64,000 bases of DNA from Piper betle (Eukaryota; Streptophyta; Magnoliopsida; Piperales; Piperaceae). This document shows positions 13,001 to 24,684 of this stretch, in pieces. The DNA lies in assembly GCA_033002965.1 (NCBI GenBank), contig JAURVB010012961.1, positions 1 to 64,000 on the forward strand, given 5' to 3'. The notes beneath the pieces were generated by a model that made no database searches, was not told where the DNA came from, and saw nothing but the letters and a program-made list of their open reading frames with translations. Position 1 is the stretch's first letter. The number at the start of each line of letters is the position of its first letter. Made by a program: the position numbers and the translations under genes.

Positions 13001-15790
13001 TCTTACAGAAGCTGGGGCATACAGCTACAAAGGTTGTGATATAAATGTCCCCACCTCAAATACTGTAAATAAAGCATGCAGAGGTCACATCTTGAAGATG
13101 AAACACTGTCGTGTTGATTCTGCTAATGCTATAAGATCTTCCCCATGGTTTAGATTTCCATATCCGCTGCAGTGGGGTACACCTGTCTTCACATGGAAAA
13201 TGGCTCTTGTTATGTGTGCCGTCTCTGTTATTGCATCAGTAGATTCTGTAAGCTTTCCACTGCTCTCTCTCTCTCCTTCCTATCATTTTTCCTTTTTATT
13301 TTAAATTTGTGTAGAATTTTTTTAGTTTTAAAATCACATTTTGTGATTCTGATATCCTTTACAGCTGTGGTTTATGGTACCATGCCAACAAATGGGAAGC
13401 TTTACATATCATGCACAGGATATTTCCAATATTCATACAAAGAGCCCGTGGGTTATAACCACTGTACGCTAAAAAATTCATTGTTGGTGTACTCATCAAA
13501 CATGATTGCTGAACATATAATTTTACATTGAGATGCTACATAGAAATTTTTTAGTTTTAAAATCACGTTTGTCAATAACTAAACCAAAGAGTGAGTGGAA
13601 ATATAAGTCCAAATTTATTCAATGTTGATATATAGCTGATGCTATAATTGCATGTAATTATACAGCTAAATATAAGACTTCATGGAAACATAAAGTTGAG
13701 ATTTTCATAAAATATAGAACAGCTATTCTATCTAAACTAAAGAAAAAAATGTGAAAGTGATTTTAAGGGAACTTCTCGAAACTGAAATATTAGACTGCTG
13801 ACATTAAAGCTTCTAGCTAGACTAAAACTTCAGCTTCCTTTGCTTCCTAGAATAGTCCTTGATTCTTTAGGATGATCTCTATGTCTATAGAAGGGTCTTG
13901 CTCAAAATAAGAGGGTACGCTGCATCAAGTCTTCACCCAAGTTGATTCGGCAGTGGTTTTGGCCATGAACCAATGATCACCTTCTGCACTTTATCTTGCC
14001 ATTACATTTTGCTTCTTTCACTTCGAAGTAAATAATTTACATAGGCTAAACACAGAGAAGTTCGTCAATGAAATGATGATCTTGGCCAGTTAGTTATCTT
14101 TGATTTCAAGCTGGTCAAAAGGAATCGGTCTGTTTACTGAATAATGGACAACTTTTTGAGGTAGTGATGTAATTCTTTGCAGATAAAGTGTGTGATGGAG
14201 GTAGACCTGGTTGACCACCATCAGTGTGCTTGTATACTCTGAGCCATTTGATGATCAAAATTTGCCACTAACCATTAAAAGAGAATTTTTGCAAATTGTA
14301 CAATTTGGTTCTTCAAGGCCAAAATGTTTATTGAATTTGTTAAATTCTTATTTATTAATAGTAAAGATTTTGTTCAGCTCAATGCGCAATCATCTGCTCT
14401 TATGTATTTGACTTTTTGGTCAGGTTGGATCTTATCATGCCTCATCTTTGCTAGTGGCTTCAAGGCCTCCAACTCCAGGGGTTGTCAGTCGGGGAATAGG
14501 TCTAGAAGGCCTTTCAAGTGTTTTGGCTGGTCTCTGGGGCACAGGTACTGGTTCAACAACATTGACTGAGAATGTTCACACTATTGCTGTGACCAAAATG
14601 GGTAGCAGAAGAGGAGTTGAGGTTGGGGCTTGTGTCTTGATACTCTTGTCTCTCATAGGTGAGTAATATTGAGAACACACTTTGGACATGTCGCATTATC
14701 TACAGAAGTTGATGCAATGCTTATCCATTCTTCCTACCATGGGTGGGCAGAGTCTCCTTCATCAAATTGAATTTTTTGAGCATCTACTTAGTAATATCAT
14801 ATCTTCGTTTGACCCTGCCTATTGATAAGAGAGCATTTGCTATACATGCGAGTACTTAACCATGAAAATTTTGAAGTAGAATTCCGGCCAACTCCCGTGT
14901 TAATGCTATTTAATTTTCTTGGATGCCTACTTACAATCTAGTGAATTGTATATATAAGATTTTAAGAGGTTTCTATCGTTCAAATTTGTGCAGGTAAAGT
15001 TGGTGGTTTTCTTGCTTCGATTCCTGATGTAATGGTTGCAGGTCTTCTATGCTTTATGTGGACTATGCTCGCGGCTCTGGGTCTATCAAACCTTCGCTAC
15101 AGTGAGGCTGGAAGCTCAAGAAATATTATCATAGTGGGGCTTGCTTTATTTTTCTCATTGTCAATACCTGCTTATTTTCAGCAATACGGTGTCTCGCCTA
15201 ATACAAATTCATCTGTGCCTAACTACTTCGTGCCATATGTTGTTGCATCTCACGGACCTTTCAGAAGCAAATATCATGGGGTATGCATCTGCCGACTTTG
15301 CTTTTCTTTTTGTTTTGCCGAATGTTTGTGCCTGCTATGCTTACATGACTTACATGAAAACCATGTGACAAAACTCTAGAATATTAATAAGAAATGACGT
15401 GCAACTTTGGTCCATTACAAGTGGCAACCGTGACAAGCAAATATTTTTGTTTTTTGGAGTATGATGCATAGTCAAACTAATATTACTTGTCACTTATGGT
15501 TAAAGACCCTTAGCTATGTTTGCACGGTGAAAATCAAGTTTGACTTGTTTCTTTTACAATTTCGTGCAGCTAAACTATGTGATGAACACCTTTTTTCATT
15601 CCATATGGTCATTGCATTTCTTATTGCTGTTATCCTCGACAATACCGTGCCGGGCAGTCGTCATGAGCGGGGTGTTTATAAGTGGTCTGATCCAGACACT
15701 GCACGCAGAGAGCCAGCTGTTGCCAAGGACTATGAGTTGCCGTTCCGGTTTGGCAGGGTTTTCAGATGGGTGAAATGGGTTGGACTCTAA
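10043..15790 (+). CDS. NAT12: Nucleobase-ascorbate transporter 12-like (NAT/NCS2 family), ten exons
   Basis: Multi-pass membrane permease of the NAT/NCS2 family, whose members carry purines, uracil or ascorbate. Exons by eye: 10043-10501, 10575-10672, 10751-10921, 11959-12059, 12504-12639, 12805-12855, 12960-13247, 14424-14658, 14994-15280, 15570-15790, all with GT-AG introns and compatible phases. The product is about 682 residues, close to Arabidopsis NAT12 (709). The long hydrophilic N-terminus (ARPGPWPPAPS, SSWAKRTGF, DLEAG, EVLPQSQDDD) is typical of the NAT11/12 subgroup. Exon 2 has the QH motif (GLYGLQHYLS), exon 8 the signature region ENVHTIAVTKMGSRR, and the last exon ends FRWVKWVGL. 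Oddities: one base is missing from the frame at about 10276-10290 (beside a CCCC run in exon 1) and one at about 15591-15596 (T6 run in exon 10). Family assignment is firm. Whether this copy is intact depends on whether those gaps are real. Confidence 0.93.
10276..10290 (+). other. NAT12: Frame break 1 in NAT12 exon 1 (one base missing)
   Basis: Before this point the conserved protein is read in the frame of the ATG at 10043 (to PVANGD). After it the conserved protein (PPPPSREKDPGLKRMRDGD) lies in the frame one base earlier. Staying in the first frame gives an arginine-rich tail and a stop at 10313-10315. A single extra C in the CCCC/GCC run would rejoin the frames. Confidence 0.85.
15588..15600 (+). 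other. NAT12: Frame break 2 in NAT12 exon 10 (one base missing)
   Basis: The exon enters as LNYVMNTFF in one frame, but the family sequence SFHMVIAFLIAVILDNTVPGS continues in another. The change occurs at a run of six T residues; seven would keep the frame. Without it the product loses its last membrane segment and C-terminus. Confidence 0.85.
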
Positions 15791-16230
15791 GGCACAAAGG
15801 GCATGGTAGCATTGGATGGTCTTTATTTGTATATGAGCTGGTGGAATGGTCATCTTGTGAGGGGGATATTAGCGTAAAAGGTTAAAAAATGGTGGTGCTC
15901 ATCCGGGACAGGTGGCCCCTGAAATGGGGAAATTGTTTGTGTTTGAGAGCACTTACATAGACCTTGTGCTTAGCCATTGTCTATGGGAGTTGTGTACATT
16001 TGTTCATTTTCAAGCAAATGCTTAAGGCTGTAATGATATTCTTTTTGTTTTAAACAAATGTATGTAGTTTTGATCTTATAGAGCAACTGATGAGATGGTT
16101 TTTTTTTCTTTTGTTGAAACAGGATTGATGTATTGATGTATTGCATTTACTTAATTGTGGTTATGGGTTCATTGTATTTTCAACCTTGAAGCTCAATTAG
16201 ATAATACACGGCTTTAGAAGACAGTCCGGC
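15791..16230 (+). other. Probable 3' UTR of NAT12
   Basis: Noncoding AT/TG-rich sequence directly after the TAA stop at 15788-15790. GT-rich and T-rich stretches at about 16020-16150 resemble plant polyadenylation regions. No exact AATAAA signal stands out and no poly(A) site can be placed. Confidence 0.35.
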
Positions 16231-18555
16231 TAAGAAACTGTGTCGAGAAGAGCACTTTGAGAACACTGCAGTTCATGTGATCAAACAATGCTCTTAAGAA
16301 TTATATATTGCAATAAGTAATGATTTCCACTTCATTAGCTCTGAGTGGACGCATCTCCTCCTTGCAGCCTGAGTTTCTTCACTCCCACTGTTGTTGAATA
16401 GCACCATGCTACAATTGGTTAGCCCACCCCAATCCAAGGGACAGCCCATATCATCCTCACCAACAATGAAGCTATGGCAAGTAACATCCTAAGGAGAAAA
16501 TTCCCTCTGAAAAACCTTCATCCTCTTGCTTCTCCCTGATGCTTCTTTTCCTCTCATGACCTCTCCTAAAATTGCCCATTCCAGTTCATTTTCCCTCCAT
16601 TCATTCTGCCCCTTTATTTTTCTCAAGTCTCCCTCATTCCTTAAGCTGGTATTGCCTACTTCTGTCGTTTGCCTTGTGCGTTTGGTATCGATCCCTTAAA
16701 GGATATGCTCATGATGTTCTTTGAGTTCGAACCTGAATGTGTCCGATCGTCTTTCTCTTTGTGAGTCATTCTCTCTTGCGGTAGGAAAGAGTGTCCAGGA
16801 CTATGGTGAGTTTTCTTTTCAAGCAAGCTCCTGCCTTTTCCTGCCAACCTATGAGCGTAATTATCTTTTTTATTAAATCTATTATAAGACTCTGTAGACA
16901 ATCTGGCTAATGAACGTCTTCGTCGAATTGCTTCTTTGAGCATCTATAAATCTCTCCTCACTGTTCAGAAACGAGATTCTCAATGTTCGTATGAGGATTT
17001 TGAGGCGAAAGATTTTTTTGTTGGATGCAGATTCATGATCTGAAGTTTTGTTTTGCCACTAAATTTTGGAAGCAGCCAAGATTCCACCTTTTTGTTACAT
17101 CCTAGTATCAAGATCTTCTATAACTTTAATGATGTGGTACGGGTAAGTGTTTATGTCCCTTTGGAGCATCTTAACCCATATATCGAGTACTCGTGGAATG
17201 AATCCGGGCAATTGGTTGGAGGAAAATTCAAATGTGAAATGCATCCTTTGTTACTATTGTGGTATAATAAGTCACTAGAAGAGTAAGTTGAAGGGCTTAT
17301 TGGAGGAAAGAGCTAATTAAGATTAACAAATCAAATAAAATAGATTTCTACTGCACCTTTAAGTACATTGATGACGGACAAATAAATAGTGAAAATTATT
17401 AATAATTAAAGCATTAATAGAATAAACAATAAGTAAGTTTTAATTGATTCTGTAAGGTCATAGTGTGGGAAGTGATTAATATAATAAGACTAAATGCACT
17501 AAATATTATGCTCGCGTACTCTAGGACTATCAATTAATTATAAAAATTTAATACATACTAAGTGCGGAATTTAATCAAATACATAAAATGGAACAACGAA
17601 AAAAATGAATTCAATTAAAAAACTTCCACAAGTATTGACGAATTTGGTCAAACCGTACAAGTAAATAAAATTTAAAAGAATGACTTACACCAACCCCAAG
17701 GCGAACTTGTCAAACCCAAGAGCTTCGCATGAGGCAAATAATCAAACATTGAATATGCTTATGAATTGTTAAGTATTAAAAAACAAATAAACAAATTGAA
17801 GAGAGTAGGGAAAGGAAATCAAACAATATAGGCAATGAGTTTTTAAGGAGGTTCGAAACTCCTAGTTCTCTTTCCCAGCCCACCATGTCTTTTGATTGGG
17901 TAGGTTTTTTAGTTTTACCATAGCAAACACTTCTATACCTACAAGAAACCACTTATTCTTCTACAAACTCTCCTCAAAGCTGAAGCAACAAACACATTAG
18001 TTTCTTACTCCATCTGTCAAGCCTAAGACAATTAGTACCATTCCTATATCTAGGAGCAATACTTCAACACCTTAGAGCAATGCCAACTAAAACTAGATCC
18101 TCTTTGAAATCTACACTAATTGGTGAAAGCTCTCTCACACTCTAAACACCTTGGAGAATACAACCTTTTCTTCACAAAAAATTATAACTTTGAACTTTTT
18201 TACAAACACAAACTCTCAAAGTGGCTTTATAACATAATAACTGATCTCTAAGCTCTAGCACACATTGACTCTTCACTTTGATCTTGTTGCACCAATTTGC
18301 ATCTTTGATAATATCAACCTCATTCACTATGCATCATTAGCTCCAAATTTTCTCCAAACGCTCACACTTATAGCCAAAGGTAACTAATCTCAACCATTGA
18401 TTCGAAAAGGCAACTTTTGACTTTTGTTGACTTCAATTGAATTTGGTCAACTAACACATTTTATTTGTCCCAATAGTTTGGATGTCGAAGGTCTTATCAA
18501 TCGATTTGAGAGGCTTCCAAATCCTATGTATGAGCAACTATATGAAATCTTACAG
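16231..18555. other. Intergenic, no gene recognised
   Basis: I recognise no gene or transposon end. The open frames at 16656-16943 (minus) and 17053-17286 (plus) show no known domain. From about 17800 the text becomes C/A-rich with many short ACTCT and CAAAC runs, the composition seen in retroelement leaders on the minus strand, and it leads into the remnant reading frame at 18560-19701. Confidence 0.3.
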
Positions 18556-19701
18556 AATTCCTTAAGTGATGTTGTCCATGTTCATGACCAAATTTGAGCT
18601 CCCGCTTGGTCAATGATCACTTCCATGAAAACCCTAATTGGCTGCGTTCGGAAGCTGATCGACCTTACTAATTCCTTGCTGATTGCCCAAGTGACTTGTG
18701 TCCTAGTTTGATCGTTTGCCTATCGATATTCTGAAACATTTTCCAATCTTTGTTGCCATGACTTTTGTTCTCCAAACCTTTGAGTCTTGTCTTTAAGATC
18801 ATAAGTGTGTATTGAAGTGTTTCATTATAAAAAATCCTTGGGTCTAATAATTTCCCCCTTTTTACGATGATATTACATCTATTCTTCTCTTCTCACCTGA
18901 TTGAATCCATTCAACATGCATCTTGCATTCGAAGTAGGTGTGTTTGCCAATCCTTGTGAAACTTTGCAACATCTTACACTCTTCGAGCCTTGATAGTCTT
19001 CAAGTTTCAACCTCCAAGCTCCTTATACTTTCCTCCGCAAAACTTGGAGAATGCCAATGGCTAAGTATGTGACATAGGTAAGAAGACTATGCAATGAGTA
19101 TCAAAAGCAATGTCATGCCATACTATGCTTCATGATTGCTAAGTCAATAAGCCATTACTAATCCTCGATACAAGATTAGTCATTTCCATTCATTGAAACA
19201 AAATTACATTTTTGATCTATGAGATGTCTTAACTCTCAAAACTTAAACACTCACCCTTACATACATAACACTCCCCCTACATTGAGACATCCACTTACAA
19301 AAGCTCTCTTCAGTCTCCCCCTTTGTCATAGAGTACATAGGGAAAAGAAAGGAAACTCACAATACTCTCATTCTGCTTTTTGATGTCTCCCTTCTTGAGT
19401 GAGATCTTTGGTTTTATGATCTCCTCTTAGATAGTAGAACCTAAATGAATTAAGAGAATCTGAAATTAGGTTGTAAGACCCTTACGAGTTGCTCTTGATT
19501 CTATTGCACTTGCGAGATGCTATTTCCCATATTGGAGATTCTTGATCTGAAATGTTCAATCCTTTCCTCCATGGCGTCAAACCTAATGTTCATCATATTG
19601 AATTGATGCACTAGTGAGGCCTTAAGGGTTGATGACGGAGGTTGAGTGGCAAGGGGTGGTGTAGGTTTCACTTCTTCTTAGCCTTCTTCTTGGATTGGGA
19701 T

Positions 19702-22694
19702 TGTAAAACCCACGATTCGAGTTAGGGTTTTATATTCAGAACCGGTCGGGTCGACCGTTATTTTTTCGAGTTGAGTCAGTTTCAGGACACGTGTACCGAG
19801 CCGACGCCGGTCGCGTGTATGAGCTATGAGGGTCATGCGTACCCAAGTATATGATGATAACGTCATGAACACAGCAGAACAGAATGAGTTATCAGAATAT
19901 ATAAGAGTATGCTAGTGATTTTTTTATTTTTATATATAGTGGATCGTAGAATTAGTTTTAGGCCGTTTACCGCGTTAGGACGCGTTACGGGCATTTTTGG
20001 TGGGTTAATATTTCTAGAGCATATCATTATAATGTTTTGGTGTTTATTTGATTTTACGGGATTTTTCCCGATTTTTATGGATTTTTTTTAGGATTTAATA
20101 CGAGTTAGTTATTATACTTGACTCGAGCCGGAGACGAGTCAAGTCTTAATTACAAGTTTGCCACCCAACCACTTCTTCTCCACCCCCGACCCTTCTTCCC
20201 CAAAACCTTGCCGCGCCGCCCCTGTTCGCGCGCCACCGCCGCCACGGCCGACGCCGCCTGGCCGTCGGACGACGCCGCCCAGCCTGGCCACGGCGTCGCC
20301 CTGCCGCCCCGACCAGGTCCGGCCCAAATCGGGCCGCCGTGACGCCGGATTCGCCGTGCGTAGCGCCGCGGTTGGTTTCGGTCGCGTTGCCGATTTCGCC
20401 GCCGGCGACCGTCGCCGCCGTGATCGGGTAGTCGCCTCGACACCCTCGACCCCTCAGCTGCCTTCCCCGACTGGAACGGAGGCCGTCGCCACCGTGGGCG
20501 GCCGGATCTAGCCACCCATTGCACCGCGGCTCTGTTTTGCCGTTTTCCGGCGAGCCGCCGCCTCCATTGGCCACGCTGATGTCATAGATGAGTCGGGCTC
20601 GCCGAGCCGGTTCCAATGGTACCCTATATGACCCCTATCCAGCTAGTAGACGCCGCCGGCGATTGTCGCCGGAAAACCACCGGAAGTCGCCGGAAAACCG
20701 CCGGAAGCTGCCGGAAAACCGCCGGAAAATCGGAATTTCTGGAATTCGCCGGAATTCACCGGATCTTCCGCGGGGCTCACCCAGTGGAGCCCGATCGAGC
20801 TTCGGACGCCGATGAGCGCCGAATTTGAGCTCCGAGACGCGCGACGGAACCCTAGCCGTCGCCGATTGCCGACGACGTGAGGTATAATTACCTCCGATTG
20901 ATTTATTTAAAATTGATGATAATTGTTAGCATAGCATGCTAGGGTTAATTAATTATCATGATTAATGTCTTGACCATGAATAAAGTAAAGATGTACATGA
21001 TGAGATTATTAGTGAATGAAGTGATCTAATGAGATGAATTGTGTATGAACATGTTAATCTAGTACGATGCAACTTAGAAGAACAGAATAAGATATGGTAT
21101 GAGTAGTTGAGTTAGGATTATTTATTCTTATAATTATTTGATGGTTATTTTGATGATGATTCTGTGTTTAATTGTGTTGAGTTTGATGCATCATTTAGTT
21201 AGCGGGCGTTAGTATTTAGTTTTGATGTGTAGGTACGGAATAGGAGCTCGCCGCCTAGGCGCGATGACACGCTTGGAGCTTCTACCAGGTCCGTTTAGGA
21301 CTCGTCTTGTTTTACGCTCTTCCATTGTATGTTTATTTTATTATTGCAGGGCGGGTTAAGTGGCGTTTTATCGGATCCCACTTAACTCGGGCCATTTAAT
21401 CGAATATTTCCGGATTAATAACCCCTCGAGGATGAGATCCCTCGAGGATGATTTCGAAAACAAGATCCACCACAAGTTGCCTTCGGGCCTATTATATGAA
21501 TCCCTTCCCAGGCCTATATATATAGTTTTATCGAGTTTTCAGTGAGACGAGAGATGGAGAAACCGACTGCACGTACCATGCAGAGGATGCCGTGACAGTC
21601 AAAGCGGGCTCTGGATTAGTGCCAGCGGACTGTTCCATTCCCGAGGGATCCTGACAACTCCGCGTTTGAGTTCCTCACACCCGGAGAACGTGGAGGTTTA
21701 CGGGTACTGTTTAGTACAGCGCATGTCCGGACTTGTGGTTCAAAGGGTACTAAAGGCGACTGCCTGAGAGTACTCGGCCTTCGTGCTCAAGGCCAGGAGA
21801 GATATGGAGGTTCGGAGAGGGCTTAGGATAAAGTTTCATGAGAAGTACTGAAAAAGAAGTGCTGAGAGTAGCACAGTACCAGCAGCAGAGCAGTAAGTTC
21901 GGGATGCTACCGGGTCTGCAGCCCAGTGGCTCCTCAGTAGTGCCCTTCAGAGTGTTCTTGAGGAAGTATATGGTTTTCTTTCAGATGAGAGTTTGCTCTC
22001 ATAGCCAGTTTGTTATAGTTATTTTATTTTCCGGACCAGTAACGCTTGTTACTGACGTGTTTCTTATACTATATGTAGGTGATAAGCACGAGATGGATGA
22101 GCCAGCTTGGACGGAGGAGCAATGAGGTCTTGCTGCACACACATGTTAGATTGATTGAATGTTTATATTTTGTATTTATGATGCTATTATATTGTGAATG
22201 CTGTGAAATGCTAAGATGATTAAATGTTTGAGACATGATGATATGACATGATATGAATGTTAAGACACGATAGAATGTGAACATGATCAGAGATGCGCAG
22301 CGAAGTGGGTGGAAACCCAAGCTTCAGAATGAATTACTAGTATATTAGATTTTGTGTGAATGAAATCATGGATACATGTATATATATTTATACATATATA
22401 TTATTTTGACAGGGTGGGCCCATAATTGCACTTTTAGGGGAGACCCTGTCAGTTTTACTTCAGAATTTTCATCGATTTTGCTCGTAATTGTGATGGTGTG
22501 AAATTTAATTTGTATGTCATTCATGTAGTACCATGTTAGGATTTTGTGCATTCATTCATTCATGACAGATCGTATCTTCATCTTAAGACGCCGAGATTGG
22601 ATCCGCATGAGTTAGGTTCGGGTTAGCCGACCTAACCGGGGCCTGTAACATGCCGGTTCGGTTCACGAGCGTGAACCGGATTTGGGGTGTTACA
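19702..22694 (+). mobile_element. Solo LTR, about 3 kb, TSD GGGAT
   Basis: The segment begins TGTAAAACCCACGATTCGAG, ends GGATTTGGGGTGTTACA, and is flanked on both sides by GGGAT (19697-19701 and 22695-22699). No internal retrotransposon sequence is present, so it is a solo LTR left by recombination between the two LTRs. Its identity as an LTR follows from the copy at 24685-27642, which is preceded by a polypurine tract. The LTR has a GC-rich middle (about 20190-20860) with repeated CCGGAAAACCGCC-like units. It interrupts the minus-strand frame described at 18560-27901. Confidence 0.92.
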
Positions 22695-24644
22695 GGGATA
22701 TCTTCCATTTGCTCATGCGAAGGGTTGATAGCATCGAGGTAAGCATGTTCATCGTCCTCTTCTTCTACTTGAGCCTTGGAGGATTTTGCCCTTTTATTCT
22801 TCAGAACAACAATTTTGTAGAAGATCATGTCATAATTAATCAATCTGATGGCTTGGGAGTGGCAAGACCTTGCTTTGTTCATCTATTTTCTCAAGAATAA
22901 TGTCGTGAGAAGCTAGCATATGCCAAGCAAGGCCTCCTTTGGTTCTGGCATCTAAAAAGTGGTTGATGATAAACATCGGGAGATTAATCATTTGATGAGT
23001 GACTATCCTCCAAAGGATGAAAATCCTGAAGTTTCCAACTTAATTTAGATGTCCCACTTGCGGCAAAATGTTTGACACCATGATTCACCAAAAGATGAGA
23101 GCCATCCTTGTGAGATTCTTTGTCTTCACTAGATTTTTTAATCTTACTCCCTCTTATAGTAAGGTGCCCACCATTTAATCATTCGGAAGATGAATTTCAA
23201 GGAATGATGGGGTAGGAAAATTGTCAAACTAGGTTGTGTCTCCTTCCTATAGAATATCAAAATGATCGACATTGATGTTGGCATATAGGCTTAATGCATT
23301 CCCGTCAACTTTTCTCTTGATTAAGCCAACTTTCATTGGTCAAGGAAATGATAGAATTCAAAAATCATTTCAGTTGACATGGTTTTTTTCAGCTTGAGGT
23401 GTAAAACCCACGATTCGAGATTTGTCATTGATTGATGAGATTTGTCATTGATTGACTATTCTACAGACTGATCACTTGTGGCATAGTAAATCATGGTGAT
23501 CTTAGAGACAAGTCCATAGACCTACCGAGATTTTAGCCACCTAGTACGCTACATAGGGATTTTATTTCCCCTGCCATTTGCATGACACCCTAACCTTACC
23601 ATAGATCAGAGTGACATACCTATGTAGCTAGTTTTTCTTGGCCTAATGGATTCCCTATTTACCTTGCATCGGATACCATATGTGAGGATGAGATGTCCCC
23701 TATTGAGAGTTCTTGAGCAGTGTGACTAGATTTCCATGAGATTCAGCCTCCTTCCTATAACCCAAAGATGACAGACAGCTTTCCACTCACCCCTCTAGAT
23801 ATTTCAGTTCTACTATCAGTTGTCCAGATTATTGAGATGAGTATACATTGACCAGAGTACGTCACAGACTAGATGCGGATTCTCCAGCCCCATGCAGAGT
23901 ATGTCATCATACTCCTTGAGACACGCTGTGTATGTACAGGTGTTCTCACCTCCCTTCAGTAGTAGTTAGTGGCTGTGTAGAGAGTCACTTGAGCCATAGT
24001 ATGCAGTAGAGTCATAGCAGCTATCCTTGTTCTCTTATAAAACAGAGTAAGATATTTGACTGAGGACCGAGTCAACTAGGACCCAGTGAGCGGTCCAGTT
24101 CCTTATACAGGGACACCTGAGAGTTGGATCTAGACTGGCGACAGTGAGCCGTGTAGCTCATTAGCCTATACACTTGTACCTAACAGGAGACTTATAGCAC
24201 ACCTTAGGATGGTTGTAGGACTTACGATTGAGTTTCTTGGGAGTACATGTAGGTGACTTTCCACATAGATGAGGATTAGAGGGACATGGGTAGATGCTAG
24301 CAGGTAGGTCTTACCCTCGCCATAGTTTTCCCAGACATAGCTCAGATTAGAACCTTGCGATACTCTAGAGTATCTGCTTGACCAACCCAATAGGCCCTTA
24401 GGGGTGACCTAGGTTTTTCTGCCGAATTAGCAGTAGGGATCAGAACAGAAGAGAAGGATGATGGTCATGTCAAAACAGGCACAAACAGCTTAAAAACAGA
24501 ATGTTGATATTGACAGGATCATAAGCAGAACCCGCCATAATGACGCAACTACAGCGAGGATGTACATGGCTATCGAAGAGTGTAGAGGATACAACTAATG
24601 TGTATCCAGCTTCCAGGTATTAGTTTCAGTAGAACCTCCTTTGA

Positions 24645-24684
24645 GTTAAAATTTTGAGGACGAAATTTTTTAAGGAGGGAAGAT
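24645..24684 (+). promoter_or_regulatory. Polypurine tract before the 3' LTR
   Basis: GGACGAAATTTTTTAAGGAG followed by GGAAGAT abuts the TG of the 3' LTR at 24685. This is the expected plus-strand primer site for Ty3/gypsy reverse transcription and shows that the 3-kb repeat is an LTR in plus orientation. Confidence 0.8.

Noticed and set aside
16656..17286. Two open frames downstream of NAT12
   Set aside because: No recognisable domain, no plausible gene context; kept as intergenic.
20139..20828. Several overlapping GC-rich open frames on both strands (also at 25097-25793 and 63797-63985)
   Set aside because: They lie in the GC-rich middle of the 3-kb LTR, differ between copies by frameshifts, and have arginine/proline-rich low-complexity products.
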